Below are positions 26,273-34,996 of a DNA stretch of 64,000 bases, piece by piece; the stretch's first letter is position 1, and each line of letters begins with the position of its first letter. The stretch lies in NCBI RefSeq assembly GCF_004803505.1, contig NZ_SSWH01000008.1, positions 107,278-171,277 on the forward strand, read 5' to 3'. Origin of the DNA: Arthrobacter echini (lineage in GTDB: Bacteria > Actinomycetota > Actinomycetes > Actinomycetales > Micrococcaceae). The notes under the pieces were generated by a model, which ran no database searches, was not told the DNA's origin, and saw nothing but the letters and a program-made list of their open reading frames with translations. Both the position numbers and the translations under genes were made by a program.

Positions 26273-26711
26273 TCAGTCGGCTGGGCATTGGCATTCTGCT
26301 GCCTCCTCGTAGTCCGGGACCTCCCGGGCCTCGGCCTCCTGGGCGGTGGTAGCCTCGCCGTTGTTCTTGATGTCCGTGATCTGACTGCGGTCCAGGAAGA
26401 TGCCGGTGCCCAGGAGCAGCACACTGACGGCGACGACGGCGACGTTCGCTGTGCTGTTCCTGTACATGTTCAGCATCCAGGCGAGCATGATCAAGCCCGA
26501 GGTCTCACCCATGGTCAGGGCCATGAACATGCGGCTCTCGCTCCAGCCGCACGTGAGACCACTCGTAAGTGCCCGTGAACATGGTGGCGTACATCACCAC
26601 CATCGCCGTGAGGATCATCGCCCCGAACCAGAGATACATCCCTTTCGAGGTGGAGGATCGGTGCTCGTCCTGGTGCTGCTGATGGGCCTCTTCGTTTGCA
26701 GGGTGTGCCAT
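26273..26711 (-). pseudogene. Small conserved three-helix membrane protein, broken by a one-base insertion
   Basis: The 5' part reads MAHPANEEAHQ ... GMYLWFGAMILTAMVVMYATMFTGTYEWSHVR. In the next frame the natural continuation follows at once: WSESRMFMALTMGE, then LIMLAWMLNMYRNS and a third hydrophobic helix. One extra base near 26546 separates the two frames. Spliced, the product is about 145 residues with three membrane segments, resembling small membrane proteins often found beside copper or DUF305 genes (resemblance from memory). A GAAGGAG ribosome site precedes ATG 26711. It is either a recent frameshift or a sequence error. Confidence 0.7.
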
Positions 26712-26853
26712 GAAGGTACTCCTTCTCGCGCATCGGTTTGCTGTGCAGATCGACCGTGGCGGACTCCGCTCTGGTCCTCGTGCAGCTCGATCGTCATCAA
26801 CTGAGGTGGGGCGTTGACCCATACCGGGGCCAGGCTGAAGCCGATCCCGCGGG

Positions 26854-27411
26854 TCACGGACGTCTCATGGACCTCCCCTCGTAGTGGTGGGCCGACATCA
26901 GGACCGCCTCGTCGGCCAGAACTTCGATACCGCGCTCCTCGAAGGCCGCGGTGAGCTCGTCAACGGCACCCACGGCGTGGTCGTGGATCATTGCGGTGTT
27001 GTCCCACCACATGCCGACCTGCAGGTCCGAGAACACCGTCACCTCGGCACCTTCCCGGCCCGAGCCCGATCCGGGCCATTCCGACAGCTCCGGTTCGTGG
27101 CTGTGCTCCCAGTGCGCGGCCACGACCGTATCCATCCGATCCACCAAATCCCTTCCGGTGGCCAGTAGGTTGACCTGACGGTCGAGCACGAAGGACGGGC
27201 TGACCGTAATCCGCTTCCGGGCGGTGGCGAAGAGGTGGTTGAACAACCGCAGGTCCGACTCCTGGGCCCGCGCCTGCCTGCCGGGCAGCACCTGGCAGAC
27301 CAGCTTCCCCGGGAGCCTCGCGTCCGGGTTTCCCGCCGGAGCCCGGCTCGTGTGCAAAACCATCTCGCTGGTCTCGCAGTACCAGTCCGTAGCGAACAGG
27401 GCGTTCGGATG
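26854..27411 (-). pseudogene. Cardiolipin-synthase/phospholipase D-like remnant
   Basis: The segment at about 27178-27411 reads HPNALFATDWYCETSEMV ... LVCQVLPGRQAR ... ESDLRLFNHLFATARKRITVSPSFV. It aligns by eye with the middle of cardiolipin synthases (FATDWYSET, QVVPSGP, NNLRLFNSLIYSA.RRI.ITSPYFVPD). No HKD motif is present and both ends are missing; the remaining downstream open frame (26854-27177) does not continue the family and is unrecognised. Probably a decayed fragment fused to unrelated sequence. Confidence 0.45.
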
Positions 27412-27527
27412 TACGAAAGAGGCTGCTTCTGACGGGTCAAGTCCGCCGAGAACCAGTAAGGGTGCTTGCCAGTTCCTCGATGGCACCACGATGCTTGGAA
27501 GATCATCGTCGTCAGAGGAGCACTGTG

Positions 27528-28100
27528 ATGCAGCAGCACGAGCCACCGATGGACCCGAGTTCTTCCGAGGCCACTGGCCCGCAGCTGGACAGAGCACGCG
27601 CCCAGGGCGAGGCATACAGCCGTGCCTTGCAGTACATGGTCGAGGAGGTCGCGCACGACGGCGGGACGAAGCAGGCCGGTGAGTACACCGTCGGCTACGC
27701 CATCGAAGAAGCCGAAGGACTCTATAGCTTCAGCGACGGTCGCCTGACGTGGCAGAACCCCGCGGATGAGAACGTGCACGTGGAGATCACCGTGCAGGAC
27801 GCCGCTGACGGCCGGTTCATACCGGCAGTGACGGTCACCGCGACACTGGTATCGCCCAGTGGGCAGGAAATGGGACCGTACGAGCATGAACTGGTGTGGC
27901 ATCCGATGCTGTACCACTTCGCCCGGAACTGGACCGTGTCCGAGGACGGGGACTACACCTTGCGCGTCCACATCGAGCCGCCTGCTTTCATGCGACACGA
28001 CGAGATCAACGGACGGCGTTTCACACAGCCCGTGGATTTAAGGTTCGACGGTGTGAAGATCGAGCGAGGAGCCGAACCTGTCACCCCGCCCCGGTCGTAG
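27528..28100 (+). CDS. FetP/Tp34-type iron-binding protein (iron transport family)
   Basis: 190 residues matching the periplasmic iron transport family (Tp34/P19/FetP): EYTVGYAIEEAEGLYSFSD, ADENVHVEITVQDAADGRFIP, ELVWHPMLYHFARNW and YTLRVHIEPPAFMRHDEING, with Met, His and Glu residues that bind metal in the family. No signal peptide is visible, unlike typical members, so it may be cytoplasmic or its export signal lost. ATG 27528 follows an AGAGGAG site. The usual partner, an FTR1/FetM permease, is not in the window. Confidence 0.75.
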   Translation: MQQHEPPMDPSSSEATGPQLDRARAQGEAYSRALQYMVEEVAHDGGTKQAGEYTVGYAIEEAEGLYSFSDGRLTWQNPADENVHVEITVQDAADGRFIPAVTVTATLVSPSGQEMGPYEHELVWHPMLYHFARNWTVSEDGDYTLRVHIEPPAFMRHDEINGRRFTQPVDLRFDGVKIERGAEPVTPPRS

Positions 28101-28195
28101 ATCCCCGCTGCGCCACCGTCGTCACCGTCGTCTCGATCGCGCTGTCCCGGGTGCGGCGCAGAAAGCAGCGATGCAGAAAACAGAGGAGTAGTCGC

Positions 28196-28768
28196 ATGGT
28201 AGCCAAGAAGGACGCTGCAGGACACAGGATCGTGACGGCAGCGGCGCTCATCGCCGTTGCATTCGGGATCGGTGGGTGTTCGAGTAATGACGACGACGAG
28301 ATGCCGGCCCTCGTCGAGGAGAGCTCGTCCGGCGAGGGCGCGCTCGAGGAGGACTCGGGCTCGGTCGACTCCTACGACGACTACACGGGTGTCTACGATC
28401 GTGAGTTCTACGACGATGTGGAGTTCTACGTCGGTACGGAAGTCACCGTGAGCGCCATCGTGGACGAGGTCATCTCCCCGAACGTCTTCACCGTCATCGA
28501 CAACGCGAACAGCGACGAGCAGACCGAGGACCCGGTGGACATCGACGAGGTCGTCATCGAACCTCTCCTCGTCGTTCACGAACAGGACATCCCCGGACTC
28601 GCACCAGGCACTCCCGTCGGAGTGGTCGGCACCGTGCGCGAGGAGTTCTACCTGGCCACGGTCGAGAACGAGCTAGGGGTCGATCTGGACGATCCTGCGT
28701 TCGAGCGCTGGGAAGAACAAGCCTACATCGAGGCCACCGAAGCAGGAGCCATGACCGCAGGAAGCTGA
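28196..28768 (+). CDS. Acidic lipoprotein with possible OB-fold domain
   Basis: 190 residues. The signal peptide ends in the lipobox GIGGCSS, so it should be lipid-anchored outside the membrane. An Asp/Glu/Ser-rich linker is followed by a domain starting VGTEVTVSAIVDEVISPNVFTVIDN and ending in a tail with Glu/Ala, reminiscent of small OB-fold secreted proteins. ATG 28196 has a GAGGAG site. It may be co-transcribed with the iron-binding protein 95 bp upstream. Function unknown. Confidence 0.65.
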   Translation: MVAKKDAAGHRIVTAAALIAVAFGIGGCSSNDDDEMPALVEESSSGEGALEEDSGSVDSYDDYTGVYDREFYDDVEFYVGTEVTVSAIVDEVISPNVFTVIDNANSDEQTEDPVDIDEVVIEPLLVVHEQDIPGLAPGTPVGVVGTVREEFYLATVENELGVDLDDPAFERWEEQAYIEATEAGAMTAGS

Positions 28769-28899
28769 CGCCGACCTCAAGCCTCCTCGGCGACGCTCCT
28801 GCGGCGCCCTCCTCTGCCATCCGCCGGCCGACACATCACAGCGTCTGGCAGCAAGCAGGCGGAGTGGAGCTACACATGGAGGGTTGTCGAGAGTGTTCA

Positions 28900-28921
28900 C
28901 TGCCGGCGACGAAGCCGGCAG
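28900..28921. terminator. Hairpin between convergent lipoprotein gene and gltA
   Basis: ctgccggc and gccggcag form an 8-bp stem with a 6-nt loop. No T-tract. It lies 55 bp beyond the gltA stop. Confidence 0.4.
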
Positions 28922-28975
28922 CCCCTCCGTGAGGAAGAGCGGCTGCCGTCGGACAGTACCGTGAAAGCCGGCTGA

Positions 28976-30259
28976 TCAGCGTGCGGGGTAGTGCCGCTCC
29001 CCCTCGCCCGTGTACAGCTGGCGCGGGCGACCGATCTTCGTCTGCGGGTCCTGCATCATCTCGCGCCACTGGGCTATCCAGCCCGGCAGGCGTCCGATGG
29101 CGAACAGCACGGTGAACATCTTCTCCGGGAACCCCATCGCCTTGTAGATCAGGCCCGTGTAGAAGTCCACGTTCGGGTAGAGCTTGCGCTCGATGAAGTA
29201 GTCGTCGGCGAGCGCCTTCTCCTCGAGCCGCATGGCGATGTCGAGCAGCTCGTCGTTGCCGCCGAGCCTGCCGAGGATGTCGTGCGCGGTGGCCTTGACG
29301 ATCTTCGCGCGCGGATCGTAGTTCTTGTAGACGCGGTGCCCGAAGCCCATGAGCTTCACGCCATCTTCCTTCTTCTTGACCTTCTCCATGAAGTCCTCGG
29401 GCTTCACACCCTGGGACTTGATGTCGCGGAGCATGTTCAGGACGGCCTCGTTGGCACCACCGTGGAGGGGACCGAAGAGGGCGTTGATACCCGCAGAGAC
29501 GGAGGCGAACATGTTCGCGTTCGAGCTTCCGACCAGGCGCACGGTCGACGTCGAGCAGTTCTGCTCGTGGTCCGCGTGCAGGATCAGGAGCAGATCCAGG
29601 GCCTTGACCATCATCGGATCCAGGTCGTACGGCTCGGCGGGCAGTCCGAAGGAGAGGCGGAGGAAGTTCTCCACCAGATTCATGGAGTTGTCCGGGTACA
29701 GCATGGGCTGGCCGATGGACTTCTTGTGGGCGTAGGCCGCGATGACGGGCAGCTTCGCCATGAGCCGGAACGTTGAGAGCTCCACCTGCTCGTCATCGAA
29801 GGGGTCCAGCGAGTCCTGGTAGAACGTGGACAGCGCGGAGACGGCCGAGGACAGGACGGGCATGGGGTGGGCGTCGCGCGGGAAGCCACCGAAGAAGCCC
29901 TTGAGCTCCTCGTGGAGCAGGGTGTGCCGGCGGATCCGCTGATCGAACGCCGTCATCTCCTCGGGTGTGGGCAGATTGCCGTAGATCAGGAGGTAGGAGA
30001 CCTCGAGGAAGCTCGAGTTCTGTGCCAGCTGCTCGATCGGGTAGCCCCGGTAGCGCAGGATCCCGGCGTCGCCGTCGATGAAGGTGATCGCGGACGAGGT
30101 GGCCGCAGTGTTCATGAAGCCCGGGTCGAAGGTCACCTGACCCGTCTGCTTCAGCAGCTTCGACACGTCGTACCCGTTGTTGCCCTCGACCGCGGGCACC
30201 AGCGGCAGCTCGAGCTCGCCACCGTCGTAGTGCAGGGATGCAGCGTTCTGCTCGGTCAT
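28976..30259 (-). CDS. gltA: Citrate synthase
   Basis: Condenses oxaloacetate and acetyl-CoA at the entry of the citric acid cycle. The 427 residues are of the long bacterial type with an N-terminal strand domain (LHYDGGELELPLVPA). Catalytic motifs are LHADHEQNCSTSTVR, GPLHGGANE, MGFGHRVYKNYDPR and VDFYTG. ATG 30259 is preceded by an AAGGAG site; the open frame extends upstream without family similarity. The gene stands alone. Confidence 0.95.
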   Translation of the reverse strand: MTEQNAASLHYDGGELELPLVPAVEGNNGYDVSKLLKQTGQVTFDPGFMNTAATSSAITFIDGDAGILRYRGYPIEQLAQNSSFLEVSYLLIYGNLPTPEEMTAFDQRIRRHTLLHEELKGFFGGFPRDAHPMPVLSSAVSALSTFYQDSLDPFDDEQVELSTFRLMAKLPVIAAYAHKKSIGQPMLYPDNSMNLVENFLRLSFGLPAEPYDLDPMMVKALDLLLILHADHEQNCSTSTVRLVGSSNANMFASVSAGINALFGPLHGGANEAVLNMLRDIKSQGVKPEDFMEKVKKKEDGVKLMGFGHRVYKNYDPRAKIVKATAHDILGRLGGNDELLDIAMRLEEKALADDYFIERKLYPNVDFYTGLIYKAMGFPEKMFTVLFAIGRLPGWIAQWREMMQDPQTKIGRPRQLYTGEGERHYPAR

Positions 30260-30382
30260 TGATTCTCCTTCTGGAGCCGGCACGAGGTCAGCACATCGTC
30301 GCTCTGCCGGAGGACTCGTGTCACTCCGGGACAAACGTCAGCCAACACGCTACCGCCAGCCCGCCGTCGATCACTAATTCCG

Positions 30383-30398
30383 CACTGTCCATACAGTG
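30383..30398. promoter_or_regulatory. Inverted repeat upstream of gltA
   Basis: cactgt-ccat-acagtg is a perfect 6-4-6 inverted repeat about 125 bp upstream of gltA and 20 bp beyond the dapC stop. It could be an operator for gltA or part of a dapC terminator. Confidence 0.35.
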
Positions 30399-30419
30399 TG
30401 ACGCCGGGCACGGGTCCAT

Positions 30420-31574
30420 TCACCCAGGGGCGGCTGCCAGGCGCGCCACGGCTGCCGCGACCCGCTCGTCGCTCCCGGTCAGCGCGATGCGGACGAAGCC
30501 CTCCCCCGCCTCGCCGTAGAAGGTACCGGGACCGGCAAGGATCCCGAGCTCCGCCAGCGCACGGATGGTCTCCCAGGTCGGCGTCCCGGTGCGCGCCCAG
30601 AGATACAGGCCGCCGTCCGAGCCGTGGATGGTGAAACCCGCCTCCTCCAGTGCGGGGACCAGGAGCGTACGACGCCGGCGGTACCGGTCCTTCTGCTCCT
30701 CGACGTGAGCATCGTCCCCGAGTGCCACGCGCATGGCCTCCTGCACCGGGTACGGGACGATCATGCCCGCATGTTTGCGGGAATTGACCAGAGAAGCGAC
30801 GATCGCCGGATCCCCCGCCGTGAAAGCCGCCCGGTACCCGGCGAGATTGGACTGCTTGCTCAGGGAGTAGACCGCCAGCAGGAGGTGGTGCGAGCCGCCG
30901 CACACCGCCGGGTCGAGGACACTCGGAACGGCGCTGCCGCCCTCCGACGGGTCCCACTGCCCCCAGCCGAGCTCTGCGTAGCACTCGTCCGAGGCGACGA
31001 CGGCGCCGAGCGAGCGCGCCTCGTCCACGACGGTTCTCAGCTGTTCCACATCGAGCACCTCGCCCGTGGGATTCCCCGGCGAGTTGATCCACACCAGGCG
31101 CACCCGGTCACGGATCCCGGGCGGGAGCTCGGCCACGGAATCGGCTGCCACTGCCGTTGCTCCGGCGAGGTGGGCGCCGATGTCGTACGTGGGGTAGGCG
31201 GTGGCAGGGCGCACGACGACGTCGCCCTCACCGAGACCGAGCAGCAGCGGCAGCCAGGCGACGAGCTCCTTGGAGCCCACCGTCGGCAGGATGTCCTGCG
31301 GATCCAGGCCGGGAACATTGCGGCGCCGGGCGAACCACCCGGCGATCGCCTCACGCAGCGCGGCGGTTCCGTGCGTCGTGGGGTAGCCGTGGGCATCGGC
31401 CGCAGCTCCCAGGGCCGCCCGGATCAGCGTCGGGGTGGGGTCGACGGGCGTACCGATGGACAGGTCGACGACGCCGTCGGGGTGCCGGGCCGCGATCTCC
31501 TGGAACGGGGCCATGGAGTCCCACGGATATCCCGGCAGCTGCAGACCGAACGGGACCCGTTCCCCGGGGCCCAC
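30420..31574 (-). CDS. dapC: Succinyldiaminopimelate transaminase
   Basis: A PLP-dependent class I/II aminotransferase of 384 residues in the lysine/diaminopimelate pathway. INSPGNPTG (163-171), SDECY (195-199) and the PLP lysine in YSLSK (K240) are present. The GTG start directly abuts the TAG stop of the ferredoxin gene, the conserved actinobacterial fdx-dapC arrangement that supports the dapC assignment over other aminotransferases. Confidence 0.9.
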   Translation of the reverse strand: MGPGERVPFGLQLPGYPWDSMAPFQEIAARHPDGVVDLSIGTPVDPTPTLIRAALGAAADAHGYPTTHGTAALREAIAGWFARRRNVPGLDPQDILPTVGSKELVAWLPLLLGLGEGDVVVRPATAYPTYDIGAHLAGATAVAADSVAELPPGIRDRVRLVWINSPGNPTGEVLDVEQLRTVVDEARSLGAVVASDECYAELGWGQWDPSEGGSAVPSVLDPAVCGGSHHLLLAVYSLSKQSNLAGYRAAFTAGDPAIVASLVNSRKHAGMIVPYPVQEAMRVALGDDAHVEEQKDRYRRRRTLLVPALEEAGFTIHGSDGGLYLWARTGTPTWETIRALAELGILAGPGTFYGEAGEGFVRIALTGSDERVAAAVARLAAAPG

Positions 31575-31901
31575 CTAGACGGGCTGGTTCTGCGGCGGCA
31601 GGACCGCGATGATCGGATGGTCGAAGCCGGCGTTCCCGATCTTCGCCGCTCCGCCGGGTGAGCCGAGCTCGTCGAAGAACTCGACATTGGCCTTGTAGTA
31701 CTCGGCCCACTGCTCGGGGGTGTCGTCCTCGTAGTAGATGGCCTCGACGGGGCACACGGGCTCGCAGGCACCGCAGTCCACACACTCGTCCGGGTGGATG
31801 TAGAGCGAGCGCTCACCCTCGTAGATGCAGTCGACCGGGCATTCCTCGATACAGGCCTTGTCCTTGACATCGACGCATGGCTGCGCGATTACGTAGGTCA
31901 C
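31575..31901 (-). CDS. fdxA: 7Fe-type ferredoxin
   Basis: 108 residues with eight cysteines at 9, 17, 21, 25, 40, 43, 46 and 50, the pattern of actinobacterial ferredoxins carrying one [3Fe-4S] and one [4Fe-4S] cluster. It transfers electrons in the cytoplasm. GTG at 31901 gives the conserved N-terminus MTYVIAQPCVD. It is immediately upstream of dapC with no intergenic base. Confidence 0.93.
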   Translation of the reverse strand: MTYVIAQPCVDVKDKACIEECPVDCIYEGERSLYIHPDECVDCGACEPVCPVEAIYYEDDTPEQWAEYYKANVEFFDELGSPGGAAKIGNAGFDHPIIAVLPPQNQPV

Positions 31902-32036
31902 TTCCCACGCCTTTCCTTGTGACTGGGTCTGCTGATGCACTTCTCGGTGCTGTCTCCAGCTTAACTCACCCGGCGAGGCCGGCTCCCGCCGGGTGAGTGT
32001 CCGGCGCCGTCGTCCCGTGCGACATACCCTTGACAG

Positions 32037-32297
32037 GTGCAGACTCCAGCCGATCTCCTCGCCACCCTCCCGCTCGGGACGCGGGTGGTCGTCAGGCGCC
32101 GGACCGGCGAGGGTTTCGCGGACTCGCTGGGCGACCTCGTCGCGCTCGATGCCTCCTCGTGCACCGTGCGCACCCGCAGCAGGGGCGACGACGTGGTCAT
32201 GCTCGGCGACATCACCGCGGCCAGAACGGTCCCACCGGCCCCGCCGCGGCGTTCTCCGCGCCGGCCGCCGACCGGGGATGGTCGGGTGCGCGGCTGA
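32037..32297 (+). CDS. Small conserved actinobacterial protein (SH3-like, unknown function)
   Basis: 86 residues: PADLLATLPLGTRVVVRRR then DSLGDLVALDASSCTVRTRSRGDDVVMLGDITAARTVPP, a small beta-barrel-like pattern ending in a basic Pro/Arg tail. The same sequence type occurs beside the fdxA-dapC pair in related actinobacteria, sometimes as the N-terminal domain of acetyltransferases (from memory). GTG at 32037; TACCCT six bases upstream could be a -10 box for leaderless expression. Confidence 0.6.
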   Translation: MQTPADLLATLPLGTRVVVRRRTGEGFADSLGDLVALDASSCTVRTRSRGDDVVMLGDITAARTVPPAPPRRSPRRPPTGDGRVRG

Positions 32298-32384
32298 AGC
32301 GCTCTCGACGCGCACCCGCCGACAACGCACTCGACTGGGTGGATCCGCGTCCGTGGACCGTACGGGCCCGGCGACGGCGGTGCC

Positions 32385-32843
32385 TCAGCGTCGGACTGAA
32401 CGTCGACTGCGCGGGCCTCGACCGCGTGGGCGGAGGACGACGGCGCCGATGGCCACCGCTGCAAGTGTCACGACCAGCACGCCGAACAGCCAGAGATTCC
32501 CGGCCAGGGCCGGGCCCGGCGCCGCCTCGGAGGAGCCGGTCAGGATCAGTGTCTTCGACGATGTCGAGAGCGCTGCCACCACACCGTAGGCAACGGCTCC
32601 GGCCACGGCGGTCATGATGATGTTCCGCGCCCAGAGCCCGCAGAGGAGGAACAGGCTCCCGGCCAGCACCAGCGCTCCGACGGCGCCGAGGGGAATGATG
32701 ACACCGCCGACACTGAACAGCTGACCGTGGAGCAGTGTCCCGAGGACCCCCGCCGCGACGCCGGCGGCAACCGCACCGAGCAGCTCCCGCAACGACGAAC
32801 GCCGGCCCTTCCCCCCAGGGGAAGCACCGACGTCGTCGTACAT
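32385..32843 (-). CDS. DUF6113-like four-helix membrane protein
   Basis: 152 residues with four hydrophobic helices (ELLGAVAAGVAAGVLGTLL, PLGAVGALVLAGSLFLLCGLW, IIMTAVAGAVAYGVVAAL, NLWLFGVLVVTLAAVAIGAVVL) and a basic C-terminus. It resembles the actinobacterial DUF6113 family; function unknown. ATG 32843 is preferred over upstream starts that only add a basic non-conserved leader. It lies 19 bp upstream of the 3' end of typA, on the same strand, and may be read from the typA transcript. Confidence 0.65.
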   Translation of the reverse strand: MYDDVGASPGGKGRRSSLRELLGAVAAGVAAGVLGTLLHGQLFSVGGVIIPLGAVGALVLAGSLFLLCGLWARNIIMTAVAGAVAYGVVAALSTSSKTLILTGSSEAAPGPALAGNLWLFGVLVVTLAAVAIGAVVLRPRGRGPRSRRSVRR

Positions 32844-32862
32844 CCGGTCTACCGATGCGCTA

Positions 32863-34779
32863 CTACGCGCGGGCGCGGGAACGCGAGGCACGCATGCGCT
32901 CGTTCGCATCGAGGATGACCTTGCGGATCCTGATGGACTCCGGGGTCACCTCCACGCACTCGTCCTCCCGGGCGAACTCGAGGGACTCCTCGAGCGTCAG
33001 ATTCCGTGGCGGTGTCAGGTTCTCGAAGGAGTCCGACGACGCCGCACGCATGTTGGTGAGCTTCTTCTCCTTCGTGATGTTCACCTCCATGTCGTCGGCA
33101 CGGGAGTTCTCGCCGACGATCATGCCCTGGTAGACCTCGGAGGTCGGCTGCACGAAGAACGAGCCGCGCTCCTGCAGGTTGATCATGGCGAAAGGCGTGA
33201 CGACGCCGGCCCGGTCGGCGATCATCGAGCCGTTCGTGCGGTACTCGATATCGCCGGCCCACGGTTCGTAGCCCTCGGAGATCGAGGCGGCGATACCGGA
33301 CCCGCGGGTGTCGGTGAGGAAGCGCGTGCGGAAGCCGATCAGACCGCGGGCCGGGACGATGAACTCCATCCGGACCCAGCCCGTGCCGTGATTGGCCATG
33401 TTCGTCATGCGGCCCTTGCGGGCTGCCAGGAGCTGCGTGACCCCGCCCAGGTACTCCTCGGGCACGTCGATGGTCATGTGTTCCATGGGCTCGTGGACCT
33501 TGCCGTCGATGGTGCGGGTGACCACCTGCGGCTTGCCGACCGTGAGCTCGAAGCCCTCACGCCGCATCTGCTCGACGAGGATCGCCAGCGCGAGCTCACC
33601 ACGTCCCTGGACCTCCCATGCGTCAGGCCGGGCGGTGGGCAGGACGCGGAGCGAGACGTTGCCGACGAGTTCCTTGTCGAGACGGTCCTTGACCTGGCGT
33701 GCAGTGACCTTGGAACCCTTGACCCGGCCGGCGAGCGGCGAGGTGTTGATGCCGACGGTGACGGAGATCGCCGGGTCGTCGACGGTGATCAGTGGCAACG
33801 GCTGGGGATTGTCGACGTCGGTGAGGGTCTCCCCGATGGTGATGCCCTCGATGCCGGCCACGGCCACGATCTCACCCGGTCCGGCGGAATCGGTCGGGAC
33901 GCGATCGAGTGCCTTGGTGGCGAGGAGCTCGGTGATCTTCACCGTCTTCAGCTCACCGTTCTGGCGTGCCCAGGCGACCTGCTGGCCCTTGCGCAGCGTG
34001 CCGTTGAAGATGCGCAGCAGCGCGAGGCGACCGAGGAAGGGCGAGGCGTCGAGGTTGGTGACGTGTGCCTGCAGCACGCCGTCGGGGTTGTAGCGGGGTG
34101 CTGGAATGTGCTCGATGATGGTCCGGAACAGCGGTTCCAGATCGTCGTTCGCGGGTACCGATCCGTCGGCGGGCTGCTCGAGCGAGGCGGCACCGGCACG
34201 CGCTGCGGCGTAGACGACGGGTACGTTGAGGATCGAATCGAGATCGAGATCCGGTACCTCGTCGGCGAGATCCGACGCGAGACCCAGGAGCAGGTCCATC
34301 GACTCGCTCACGACCTCCTCGATGCGGGAGTCGGGGCGATCCGTCTTGTTGACCAGCAGCACGACCGGAAGCTTCGCGGCGAGCGCCTTGCGCAGCACGA
34401 AGCGCGTCTGGGGCAGCGGCCCTTCGGACGCATCGACCAGAAGCACGACGCCGTCGACCATGGACAGGCCGCGCTCCACCTCGCCGCCGAAGTCCGCGTG
34501 GCCCGGGGTGTCGATGACGTTGATGGTGATGGTCTCACCGTTGGCCGATGGGCCGTCGTAGAACACCGTGGTGTTCTTGGCGAGAATGGTGATGCCCTTC
34601 TCGCGCTCCAGATCGCCGGAGTCCATGACCCGCTCGGCCACGTCGCCGTGGGCGGCGAAGGAGTTGGTCTGCTTCAGCATGGCATCGACCAGGGTGGTTT
34701 TTCCGTGGTCAACGTGAGCCACGATGGCTACGTTGCGGAGATCGCTGCGGACAGCGGTGTTGCCTGTGGTTTCAGACAT
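32863..34779 (-). CDS. typA: Translational GTPase TypA/BipA
   Basis: A ribosome-associated GTPase needed under stress and low temperature. The 638 residues show G1 AHVDHGKTT (21-29), DTPGHADFGGEVER, NKTDRPD, domain II, and the C-terminal BipA-specific part (RKGRMTNMANHGTGWVRMEF, RTRFLTDTRGSG). ATG 34779 is the family start. TAGAAT (complement of 34847-34852) is a plausible -10 box 68 bp upstream. Confidence 0.95.
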   Translation of the reverse strand: MSETTGNTAVRSDLRNVAIVAHVDHGKTTLVDAMLKQTNSFAAHGDVAERVMDSGDLEREKGITILAKNTTVFYDGPSANGETITINVIDTPGHADFGGEVERGLSMVDGVVLLVDASEGPLPQTRFVLRKALAAKLPVVLLVNKTDRPDSRIEEVVSESMDLLLGLASDLADEVPDLDLDSILNVPVVYAAARAGAASLEQPADGSVPANDDLEPLFRTIIEHIPAPRYNPDGVLQAHVTNLDASPFLGRLALLRIFNGTLRKGQQVAWARQNGELKTVKITELLATKALDRVPTDSAGPGEIVAVAGIEGITIGETLTDVDNPQPLPLITVDDPAISVTVGINTSPLAGRVKGSKVTARQVKDRLDKELVGNVSLRVLPTARPDAWEVQGRGELALAILVEQMRREGFELTVGKPQVVTRTIDGKVHEPMEHMTIDVPEEYLGGVTQLLAARKGRMTNMANHGTGWVRMEFIVPARGLIGFRTRFLTDTRGSGIAASISEGYEPWAGDIEYRTNGSMIADRAGVVTPFAMINLQERGSFFVQPTSEVYQGMIVGENSRADDMEVNITKEKKLTNMRAASSDSFENLTPPRNLTLEESLEFAREDECVEVTPESIRIRKVILDANERMRASRSRARA

Positions 34780-34933
34780 GCGTGAGGACTCAATTCCGTA
34801 TCTACTGCGGGGAAAGTGGTGGCGGCTGCAGTGCGCGCCTTCCAATATTCTAGGCGCTGGGCAAAATCAGACCTAATGGAGCTTGTCAATCAGGAGCAGC
34901 GCCGATCAGGATCCGGGTGGACCGTGGACGCAG

Positions 34934-34965
34934 GACGGCGGCCCTCCAGCCGGAGGACCGCCGTC
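34934..34965 (-). terminator. Terminator-like hairpin after the BCCT gene
   Basis: 14-bp stem with one mismatch (34934-34947 with 34952-34965) and a 4-nt loop, between the BCCT stop (34997) and the typA promoter region. No T-tract. Confidence 0.5.
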
Positions 34966-34996
34966 TCGTCGCGCCCATCGGACCCGCCGGTGTGCG

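Noticed and set aside
26055..26294. 79-codon minus-strand open frame beyond the frameshifted membrane gene
   Set aside because: No recognisable motif or ribosome site, and it overlaps the preceding gene; too weak to annotate.
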